Assembly: GCA_963966185.1 (NCBI GenBank)
Contig: CAWZYM010000203.1
Span: 38,501-102,500 of the forward strand
Source: Rhabditoides inermis
Taxonomy: Eukaryota; Nematoda; Chromadorea; Rhabditida; Rhabditidae
Direction: 5' to 3'
DNA: 64,000 nucleotides
Position numbers and translations under genes: made by a program. Within the stretch, counting starts at the first letter, position 1. Every line of letters starts with the position of its first letter. The notes below the pieces were generated by a model. The model searched no databases, was not told where the DNA came from, and saw only the letters and a list, made by a program, of their open reading frames with translations. Positions 1-9,186 of this stretch are shown here, in pieces.

Positions 1-864
1 GCGTCTTCTTCTCGCTCTGTTCGGTCTCGCGGCGGTCGCCTCGGCGTTCCTCTTCCCCATGGGAGACAGCGGAGGTATGACACAGTTCTCACACAAGTCA
101 CACAAGGCTTAATCACCCTATCTTGTCTCAATATGACTGCCACACACGGGTGTGATAATTGAAATCGTACAGGCGGATGCGGCTGTATGATGTCTTGCGG
201 CGGCGGTTGCGGCGGCGGCGGCGGAGGTAGGTCTATGCTCACATCAACTCAAGAGCACCACTGACTCTGTATATTCAGGAGGAGGCGGTGGCTGCTGTTG
301 CCCTCCTCCCCCTATGTGCTGCGGCGGCGGCGGTGGAGGAGGATGCGGAGGAGGAGGAGGAGGAGGAGGTAAGTCTTTGCTACAATCACAGCTCTGAGCA
401 CCATTGACTCTGTCTATCCAGGAGGCGGCGGTGGCTGCTGTTGCCCTCCTCCCCCTATGTGCTGCGGCGGCGGTGGCGGTGGAGGATGCGGAGGAGGTAG
501 GCAACTATCGGATATTTTCCGGTTCTAATCAATTTTCTAGGCGGCGGTGGCTGCGGAGGTGGCGGTGGAGGAGGATGCGGCGGTGGATGCGGAGGAGGAG
601 GTACGGACTTTTCAATAAAGTTTCCGGTTCTAACCAATCCATTCTAGGCGGCGGCTGCGGAGGTGGTGGTGGCGGATGCGGTGGTGGATGTGCTCTTCCT
701 CCCCCTCCTCCTAGCTGCGGCGGCGGATGCGGCGGTGGAGGTAATAACTATTAAAAAGAGTTCCTGGTTACAATTGTCTTGTCTTAGGCGGAGGCTGTGG
801 AGGCGGAGGCGGCGGATGTGGCGGTGGAGGCGGCGGCGGCTGCGGCGGAGGATGCGGAAAGTAA
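1..864 (+). CDS. Secreted Gly/Cys-rich protein, paralogue 1 (5' end cut by window)
   Basis: Seven exons are visible: 1-74, 173-226, 279-368, 422-496, 541-600, 648-740 and 788-864 (TAA). The frame starts at base 2; the ATG and a few codons lie outside the window. The visible part is a hydrophobic signal peptide ending ...AVASA, then FLFPMG, then blocks of CGGG/GGGG with CCCPPPPMCC and a closing CGGGCGK. Every intron is phase 1 and every internal exon is a multiple of three, so exons can be lost or gained without shifting frame. Exons 3 and 4 are near-identical and so are the intron tails before them, pointing to recent exon duplication. Shares start, FLFPMG motif and GCGK-type end with the two genes that follow. 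Function unknown; a cuticle, eggshell, adhesive or antimicrobial role is possible, none is shown. Confidence 0.8.
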
Positions 865-915
865 ATGCACTCGACTCGTCTACGTTGTCCGATTGGTCTT
901 ATAATAATTTATTGC

Positions 916-921
916 AATAAA
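916..921 (+). promoter_or_regulatory. Poly(A) signal AATAAA for paralogue 1
   Basis: AATAAA lies 52 bases after the stop codon of the first Gly/Cys-rich gene, a normal distance for a nematode 3' UTR. Confidence 0.6.
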
Positions 922-1370
922 CTATTAATTTACATTATTCGTGTTTTACAACTGATAGGTATGTGGGCTCAGACGTGAATAGAAAAAAAATTCTGTTGGA
1001 ATGTTGTGAAATGTCATTGTAATTCCGAATAAACAATTTATCAAACTGTTTTTCAATGCAATCTACCAAATAGGTGATGAATAGGTAACTATGTTGTTTT
1101 CATTTTATCGGATGAGACAAGTCTCCGTCCAAGTTATATATCTTTGTACAAGGTGTTGCAAGGACCTCCTCTATGACCTTGCCTTTGGGGGAAATCCCCA
1201 TTGGTTGTCAATGCCTGATCACTCAGATTCAATGTCAGGGCGCAAGATGACTTACAGACGACTTGGTTACTCGTCAAGGTGCTGTACTCAGTAGAGCGGC
1301 TTCGGCTGCGATCTGTTGAGGCTTGACCGGCTGGATGTTGCGATGAAAACCATCCTTTTGGTATGTCTCG
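922..1370. other. Intergenic, no gene recognised
   Basis: A 67-codon open frame at 1091-1294 has no recognisable domain, no supporting splice structure and ordinary AT-rich composition. I see no RNA gene or repeat here. Confidence 0.5.
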
Positions 1371-1762
1371 TTAAAGTGACAATTTCACTTAAAAATGGCA
1401 TTATACTGAATGAAAGTTAATGGAAACATTAAATAACATCTAATAAGCCTGAAAACCAGAACTGTTTTCATGATTTAAAACTATTTTTTGCCCAAAAAAT
1501 AGTTGATTTTGAATGCTTTGTGGGCAAAAAGTTAGGTTACATCACAGTTGAGTGTCTAAAACGTCTTGAATGACGGGAAATTTAAAATAAAGTTTTGAGA
1601 TGAAATTCAGTTTCTAGCATAAACAAAAGTCGTAGAAGCCGATAAACACATCCCTATGTGATACGCAACTCGAGTTCAATAGTTATAGCCAGAATTTGTA
1701 AAGCGCGCCAATTCAAAATTCAAAAAATTTCCGATTGCGGATTAATAAAATTGTCACTTTAA
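1371..1762. mobile_element. piggyBac-type MITE
   Basis: Two perfect inverted arms of 15 bases, TTAAAGTGACAATTT at 1371-1385 and its reverse complement at 1748-1762, enclose 362 bases without coding capacity. The outer TTAA on each side is the target duplication typical of piggyBac elements, leaving AGTGACAATTT as terminal repeat. Non-autonomous and probably old, since the inner sequence shows no further symmetry. Confidence 0.6.
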
Positions 1763-2000
1763 GTCGCAATAAAATGTATGCTACATGACGTATCGCACGT
1801 CGTCTGGTCGCGAGAGATATCGCATATCACTATAGTTCAGTTGTGAGACCGGCTCAAACCAGTATGTTCGAAGCGGTCAACGCAATAAGACAATAACATC
1901 GCACGCGTATAAAAGAGATAGCCGGCTGCGACGGAATCACAAGCCTCTCCTATCTTCTTCTTTCTATTCTCTTGCGTGCATCAAAGCACTACTTTTCAGA
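1763..2000 (+). promoter_or_regulatory. Promoter of Gly/Cys-rich paralogue 2
   Basis: A TATA box, TATAAAAG at 1908-1915, stands about 90 bases before the ATG. A splice-acceptor-like ctacttttcag ends at 1999, one base before the start codon, so the mRNA may be trans-spliced almost at the ATG. Confidence 0.55.
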
Positions 2001-2469
2001 ATGCGAGTTCTCTTGGTTCTACTCGGACTAGCAGCTCTTGCCAACGCCTTCTTGTTCCCCATGGGAGGTCGGTATACAATAAGCCACTCCACTACTGAAA
2101 CGTGTTGATGTGATGCATTCAGACAGCGGCGGCGGATGCGGCTGCATGATGTCTTGCGGCGGAGGATGCGGAGGAGGAGGTGGTGGCTGCGGAGGCGGCG
2201 GAGGTTAGCACTTCTCCCACAAATTTCTTGTTTTTTTCAAAATGTTCCATCTTCTCTATTTAGGCGGTGGTGGCTGTTGTTGTCCTCCTCCTCCCCCTCC
2301 TCCCGTCTGCTGCGGCGGCGGAGGCGGTGGAGGATGCGGTGGCGGATGCGGTGGCGGCGGAGGCGGTGGAGGATGCGGTGGCGGATGCGGTGGCGGCGGA
2401 GGCGGAGGTGGATGTGGTGGAGGATGCGGAGGCGGAGGTGGCGGATGTGGAGGAGGATGCGGAAAGTAA
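2001..2469 (+). CDS. Secreted Gly/Cys-rich protein, paralogue 2
   Basis: Exons 2001-2067, 2123-2203 and 2264-2469 give 117 residues. The start MRVLLVLLGLAALANA is a clear signal peptide, followed by FLFPMG, then DSGGGCGCMMSCGGG, a CCCPPPPPPPVCC segment and four or more CGGGCGGGG blocks ending CGK. Both introns are phase 1, as in paralogue 1. Composition of the mature chain is almost only Gly, Cys and Pro. The many cysteines suggest cross-linking, and the family could build an extracellular matrix, but this is inference. The gene has its own TATA box, so it is not part of an operon with its neighbours. Confidence 0.88.
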
Positions 2470-3078
2470 TTTCGCTCCACACTCAATGTCGGCATCACAA
2501 TGTAATGCTAACTTAATAAATTATTATGTTTTCACATGTGCAGCTTTTGTATGAAATTGGTTTTGACAAAAATATGAAAAGAAGAAAAACAAAAACCTAT
2601 GGGAATTGGAACGTGCCCAAGATTCGTGGCATCCTTATATAACTTCGGACACATCTATGTGAAGCCTTGGTACTCGTTCCCGATGAGATTATATTCGGTT
2701 ATTGTCGCGCCAGCAGCATGCACAACGCAAGATAATGGACGCAAGAACCTGCTCCTGACCGCACCATGCGTCCAAGTTTGGGATGATCGTAAGCCATGTA
2801 ATGGAGTTACTCGCAAAGTAACTAGCAGATACTATCCGATTGCAGAGAGTATGTGGACCGCACATAAGACGCGCAGCCCACAGACCGGCTCTTGCATTAA
2901 AGGGAACGAGTCACTGCACAGCCGCACTCGACACCACAATAACTATAACACTCCAGAGCCATATATAAGGACGCGTCGGCGCTTTTGGAATATCATTCAT
3001 TCCCTCAACAGTTCCTATCACGCAGCCTTTACAACATTCTCATTTATTGTAACAATCCATTTTCATTACAGCTACAGT
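2470..3078 (+). promoter_or_regulatory. Intergenic with TATA promoter of paralogue 3
   Basis: TATATAAG at 2962-2969 lies about 110 bases before the ATG of the next gene. An open frame runs from 2599 into that gene but crosses its promoter and signal peptide and is not credible as coding. No other feature seen. Confidence 0.5.
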
Positions 3079-3305
3079 ATGCACTTCCTCGTTATCCTCC
3101 TCGGATTCATCACCATGGCCCAGGCACTCTTCTTTCCGATGATGGGAGGTAGGATTTGAAACAAAGCCTAGTTTACATATTGAATGATTGGTCAGGTGGC
3201 GGTGGCGGGTGTGCTATGCCTATGCCAATGATGATGTGCGGATGCGCGCCGCCTCCTCCTCCGCCGCCCCCTAGCTGCGGATCCGGATGCGGATGCGGCA
3301 AGTAA
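3079..3305 (+). CDS. Secreted Gly/Cys/Met-rich protein, paralogue 3 (short)
   Basis: Exons 3079-3148 and 3196-3305 give 59 residues. The signal peptide MHFLVILLGFITMAQA is followed by LFFPMMGG, a variant of the FLFPMG motif of the two upstream genes. The mature part has AMPMPMMMCGC, eight consecutive prolines, SCGSGCGCGK and stop. The single intron is phase 1 at the same place as in the paralogues. It has far fewer CGGG blocks and looks like the reduced or ancestral form of the family, before the internal exon expansion seen in paralogue 1. Confidence 0.85.
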
Positions 3306-3473
3306 GGCTCAACTACTCCACTCCACGCCATGCAATATCAACTAACTTATTTGCATTTCATTTATATAAACGTTAATAATACATCGTGAAACTGGAACAA
3401 CGAACAATCATGTTGGCTACAAGTGAGGATCAACAGGTACTCGAATGGAAAGGGGAGAATGCAAAGTGTGCGC

Positions 3474-4227
3474 TCACATTTGCGCATGGTTGACGGCGGT
3501 GGCGAGGTCGCCCTTGCCTTCCGCGAGCCGCTGTCGGATCAGCTCCGCGATCGCGCGCTGCGTCCGCCTCTCCAGCTTCTCCAACCGCGCCGCCACGTCG
3601 CGCTTCAGATCCCAGTCCATCTGAAAGGAAGCGTGTGAATACTTCAAGAATAGTACACTGATAAAAGCCATACATCTCCTGCACAAAGAACAAATGCAAG
3701 AAGCAAGATATAAGGCATGCGAAGCGAAGCAAAGCGAGTGACATCGACACAGGAAGGGTATCAAAATCAATATAATACATTGATACGTACCTTTCTCGGT
3801 GCCAGGGTGGTGATGTCGACAGTGTCGACCGCAGTAGTGTCCATTGTGTCTGCCAGGTGCGTCTCAATCTCATTCTCCAGAAACTTCTGGTCGTTCAGAA
3901 CACCCTCAACCTGAAATAAAAGTGAACTATGGCTGAATGGATTAATTAATAAACTGAACTAGCCCAATCAAACTTCGTCGAAAGGGTGCATACCTTGTTC
4001 AACACCTCGGAGACGGGCTGGTAGCTGCGAAACGACTTTTCTTCGTTTTTGCTTTTCTTGGTGCTCTTGGCGTCTTCCACATAATCCTCCTCCCTCATCT
4101 CGACGCCGTGCATCTTCGACTTCATCGCCAGAAGGCGACGTTTGCGAGCGAGAGCCGCAGCCTCCATCGAGGTCTCGCGCGGCTTCTCCATCTCCTCATC
4201 TGAACTGTGTGCGGCGTCGTCAGTCAT
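3474..4227 (-). CDS. CCDC12: CCDC12/Cwf18 family pre-mRNA splicing factor
   Basis: Minus-strand exons 4227-3994, 3910-3791 and 3620-3474 give 166 residues, the usual family length. The C-terminal third carries the Cwf18 signature: LAPRK, then MDWDLKRDVA, a charged coiled segment and RTQRAIAELIRQRL. The N-terminal half is acidic and lysine-rich. Members sit in the activated spliceosome. The start was chosen because the ATG follows directly on an acceptor (tttttataattcag|ATG), either a trans-splice site or the edge of an untranslated exon; the open frame further upstream would translate the pyrimidine tract. Head-to-head with ATP synthase gamma. Confidence 0.88.
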
Positions 4228-4829
4228 CTGAATTATAAAAAAAACTTTATTTAAAAAAAAAAAACGCAAAACGCAAAACGCAAAAGCCGCATTGGGAACC
4301 CGCCCGTCCAATTCGCAGAAGTAATGACATCACAACTCGTTACTTCAAAATTTCGCGGAATGATGTGCATGTTAGTACGGTAGTTTCAGAATGAGAGACG
4401 GGCGGTGCAGAACGTTACTTAGAAGGAATACCAGCTGTAAGTTATGCTAATTTGTTTATTTGTTGTTCGTTTTAATCAATAAAGTGAGCACAATGAAACC
4501 AGTAATCTATCGACACCTACAATGATACGTTTCCAACGACGTACATACTTCGGACTCTTATACCTATTGCTCTTTTCAGATCTTTCGTTTTGTGCGATGC
4601 GCAACGTACGTTGATTCAGTTGTGTGTTATGCGCTGTCTTTATAATGAATTTTACCAATGAAAAAATACCATTATATATGATTGCTCTATTTACGTGACG
4701 TTTGCACTCTATTTCCCATGATACATTTGTGGATGCTCTGCAGTCATTTTTCTATCTTCGCCGTTCAGAATCAGTTGGTGTTTCTTGTTCTATTGTTTTA
4801 TTATCTGAAATTTTTCTTCAGGTAGCAAC
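4228..4829. promoter_or_regulatory. Divergent promoter region
   Basis: About 600 bases between two divergent housekeeping genes. No TATA box is obvious. The right end holds a pyrimidine-rich acceptor, tttttcttcag, ending at 4821, eight bases before the ATP synthase ATG: a likely spliced-leader site. Nothing else recognised. Confidence 0.5.
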
Positions 4830-6002
4830 ATGCTTCGTCAGGGCGCGGGTAAGCTGACTCTCGCCGCCTCGTCGCTCGCCGGTGAGCAGCAGCGTGGCTT
4901 TGCCACCCTCAAGGACATCTCCATCCGCCTGAAGTCCGTCAGGAACATCCAGAAGATCACCAAGTCCATGAAGATGGTGTCTGCTGCCAAGTACGCCAAG
5001 GCTGAGCGTGACCTGGTTGGAGCCCGCGCCTACGGAGTGGGAGCCAAGGCTTTCTTCGACAACATCGACCCCGTTGTGGAGGGTGAGGCTGATAAGGAGG
5101 ACGCCAAGAAGCACGTCGTTGTGTGCATCACCTCCGACAGGGGTCTCTGCGGAGCTGTCCACACCTCCATCGTCAAGGTGAGCTTTTTTCTTTTCATTTG
5201 TGATGGTGTTGTGAATAATTAAATTAAAAAAAATGATTGAAGTATATTCATTTTGTTTATGTTTAGGAGGCCAGGAACATGATCAACAACGCTCCCGCTG
5301 GCCAGGAGATCAAGGTGGTGTGCATTGGTGACAAGTCGAGGGCTGGACTTAACCGCGTGTACGGCAACCACTTCCTCTTCGCTGCTAACGAGATTGGCCG
5401 TGCTCCTCCCACCTTCGAGGATGCCGCTATCGCTGCCAACGCTATCCTTAGCTCCGGATACGAGTTCGACAAGGTTGGTTCAATTTTCTCATTAGTTTCT
5501 TTTCTTTTGATCGGGTTCTGTTTTTCTACCATGTTTGTGAGTAGTTCAATGTCTCCGTTCACGTTCCTATTCAGGGAACCATCCTCTTCAACAAGTTCAA
5601 GACTGTTGTGTCGTATACCAGCTCGAAGATGCCCGTGTACACTCTTGAGGGAGTGAAGAGCAAGGAGGCCCTGACCACCTACGATTCCGTCGATGACGAT
5701 GTGCTCGAGTCTTTCACCGAGTACTCGCTCGCTCAGCTCATCTATTACGCCATGAAGGAGTCTGCCACCTCTGAGCAGTCTTCCCGCATGACTGCTATGG
5801 ACGGAGCCTCCAAGAACGCCGGTATGTGTTCATTTCACTTATATATTTCACGTTTTAATATTGTATTTGTATGTGACTGTATAGTACGCATTTATTTGCA
5901 GGAGAAATGATTGAGAAGTACCAGCTGCAGTTCAACCGCACCCGTCAGGCTGTGATTACTCGCGAGCTTATCGAGATCATCTCCGGAGCCGCCTGCGTCT
6001 AA
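4830..6002 (+). CDS. ATP5F1C: Mitochondrial F1 ATP synthase gamma subunit
   Basis: Exons 4830-5177, 5267-5473, 5575-5821 and 5902-6002 give 300 residues, matching animal gamma subunits. The first ~25 residues form a basic mitochondrial presequence. Next comes the conserved [19 protein letters not shown] helix, which forms the coiled rotor shaft, then [13 protein letters not shown], and at the C-terminus [18 protein letters not shown] followed by [15 protein letters not shown]. Gamma is the rotating shaft that couples the proton-driven c-ring to the catalytic alpha/beta hexamer in the inner mitochondrial membrane. Codon use is strongly biased toward C-ending codons, as expected for a highly expressed gene. 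Confidence 0.97.
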
Positions 6003-6196
6003 ACAGAACTATGTTGCGATCGTTTGTAGATGTTTTAATGATATAGATATGATGAGAGTAAATGGTTCGATATATTTTTGTTTGAAAATACTATTGGTTG
6101 AAACCCAGTCAAGTACCTGTCAATGTGATTTTTTGTTGATTGTTCGACATAAATAGGTTTCAGAGTATGTTCTAAGTGTAGATACGTTTTGTCAAA
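6003..6196 (+). promoter_or_regulatory. Short intercistronic region with acceptor
   Basis: Only 194 bases separate the ATP synthase stop from the exportin ATG. An acceptor-like aataggtttcag ends at 6163, 33 bases before the ATG. No TATA box and no clear AATAAA are present. The spacing fits a nematode operon in which the downstream mRNA is released by trans-splicing, but an independent promoter cannot be excluded. Confidence 0.4.
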
Positions 6197-9140
6197 ATGG
6201 ATATAACTACCCTCGAACGAGCTGCGGAGACGCTTTTGGTGAGTTTCAGTATTTTTGTCATTAAATTGCGAAGAAAAAAAACTGTAAATGTAGGCGCCTC
6301 CGAATCTGGTATCGGCTGTGGATAGAAAAACCGCGGAGCAGTTGTTCATCGATCTGAAAAAAGAGATTACTCTTCCTGTCGCGCAGCAGATTATTGGTGA
6401 GTGGTGGCGAGGGAGTCGGGGGACGGTGTGCGTGTTGCAGGCAGCACCCAGCACCAGTTCGTGCTGTACCAGGTGGCGCAGGTGTTCGGAGAGGTGATCC
6501 TGCGAGAGTGGGCCCTCCTCGACACGACCCAGATCGAGCCCGCGTACAAACAACTCATACAGTATGTGGCCGAGAATGCGAGGTGAGCATCGGTTGAAGG
6601 GGTAGTGGTATGTAAATGATGCAGTCTCTCCAACTACGTTGTGGCCGAGTTCTTGCGGTCGACGGCTATGATTCTGAAGAGGGGCATTCTGGACAAGAAG
6701 ACGGGCGACCCCGAGCAGCTATTCGAGCTCATACACAACCTGCTCGCCAATCCCGAAGCGCGTCTGGTACGTCAGGTCGATGCGATCGATTGAGTTATTG
6801 ATTGATTGCAGCAATCGATCGGCTGCCAGTTGATCTCGGCGATCACGGAGCAGTTTAGCTCGTCGTGGAGGAACTCGAAGTTCAACATCACCTGGGACTT
6901 TCATCTGGCGGCCAAGAGCGAGTTTGAGGTGAGCGATTGTGTTTTGTGAATCTACGAAACTCTTCGAAACGCGATCTTTATTCGAAAGCTGCTAAAAACC
7001 TTGTTTCAAATAGACCAAGAGACTGATCGTGCTTTCCCCCGATGGAGTAATATGAACATCTATATGATTTGTGTTGTCGTTCAGATATAACGATTCCGAA
7101 GATTGATTGATTGATTGTGATGATTGCAGCAATCATATGATTGGTTTGAGGTTTGAGGTGTTTGAGGTTGAGGTGAGTTTGAAGTGAGGGTGAGCGATCG
7201 TGTCCGGCGGATGTAGTAAAGTGATTAGAATATTGGTGTGATTTTGTCTAATATGATTAGTTGTCAGCGCACGGGTCTGCGCCGCCTGCTGGAGATGTCG
7301 CTGCGCACGCTGCACGCGCTCTCCGCCCAGCCCGACGTCGTCAACAACGAGTTTGAGCGGCGGCTCGCCGAGAAGTTCCTCGAGGTGCGTCGAGCGTGCA
7401 TGTCTGAACAGAGTTCTGTCCTTGAAAAAGTAGTGTGCACTCGTTGTTACGTCATTGCGATGAACATGCCTAGCGGGATACTTGAGTGTGCGGGTTGAGG
7501 GTTGAGGGAGTGAGAAAGACGAGATAGCAGGATAGAGGGATAAGGTCAGTGCTGTTGCAGGTGACAGAGAACATTTTCTCGTGGAACTTTGCGACGAAGA
7601 TCTTCCGCCGGCTGTTCAGCTCGAACCAGTCGAGCTGCTCGTTCCGGCCTCCCGCCTCGTGGGCCGATCTCATCGCCAATGACGAGTTCTTCACGCTATT
7701 CTTCAATGTGGGTGTGGCTTGTGCATTTTGGCGATGCTAGTGTTTGAGAGCGTCAACGTGGGTGTGCCTTGTGGTAATGTGGACTTTTGACGGTGTTAGA
7801 GTTAGAGTTCGAGAGCGTTTGCGTAGTGTTGTACGACGTATGTGCGAATGCGAGGTTTGGCCCGCTATTTTTGGTACTTTAATGTGGGTGTGACCTGTGC
7901 ACTGCTGGGGATGCTAGAGTTTGAGTTTGTTTGTGGTGTTGCACATCGTATGTGCGAGTTCGAGATTCAGCCTGATATTTCTGGTACTGATGTTGTTTTT
8001 GGTTGAGGAGTTTTCTAGGGTTTTGCGAAACTGAATTATTACTTAATTATTGTTGATTTATCAAGAAGTGGGTTTGAAACGTATATGTAATGTAATGTAT
8101 GTTTTAGTTGCACTCGCGTATCCGGCAATGCGAGTCGCTGGCGATCCGATCGCTGTCGTGTCTGGTGCAGGTGGGTGACGATATACAGTGCATTTGACTG
8201 GCATACTGTATTTTGAAATTTATCTGGATATAACTTGCATCTGATTATCTCGTATTATTACCGTGCCTTTCAGTTGGCGTCACTGGCGGGCGATATTATG
8301 TCGAATGGGGAGTTTGCGGCGCACTTTATGCAGCTCTACGTCAGCCACCTCATGCAGCTCTTCCCCGAGGGTGGGTCGAATCGTCGAATGTTATATCATG
8401 TAATCATGTTATTTACTTGTACCTTTATGTTTCCTTTGTGTGCCATCTCTGTCACTTGCAGTATGTTTCACTGTATTGTGAAACTCTCAAACTGTCATGC
8501 TCTTTTAATTGCGTAATGTGTTACTTCCCATTTTCAAAGTTCAGTCACTTTATGTTTCACTGTATTGTGAAACTGTCATACTCTTATAATTGTGTAATGT
8601 GCTGTACGTCCCATTTAGAAATTGTCAATGTTTTGATCATAATTCTGTGCTTGCAGGTCCGCTGCCTTACGAGACGGCGCACTTTTGTCAGCTGCTCAAC
8701 AGGCTGTTCGTGTTCCGACCGGTGCAGAGTCTGATGAGACTGCCAGAGGATCTGAGGAGAAGGTGGGCAGGGGAGCGAGAGAGTGGGGAGGGAGAGAGGA
8801 GAGGGGGGGAGGAGAGACGGGGGGGGTGTGAGAGAGAGAGAAGTGAGTGAGCGGTGATGGAGGAAGTGAGGAACGGGGAGAAGGAAGACGGAGAGAGAGG
8901 GATAGGGAGAGAGAGAGGGAGAGAGAGAAAGAGAGAGAGGATGAGGAGAAAGAAGGGAGAGAAAGAGAGGAAGAAAAGTTTGGAACATTTCATTTTCAGT
9001 TTCTTTGTCTACATCACTCAGTACACGCAACACCTCACGGAGCAGGCGATGCGCAAGGCTATTGTGAGTTTTTTTTAGCGATGCTACCTGCACGTCTTAT
9101 CCATATGTGGCGACACAGTCTTTACTAATAATACTAATCA

Positions 9141-9186
<46 letters not shown>

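Noticed and set aside
2599..3159. 186-codon frame running into Gly/Cys-rich paralogue 3
   Set aside because: It spans the TATA box and 5' UTR of that gene and reads past its donor site; only the last 70 bases are a true exon.
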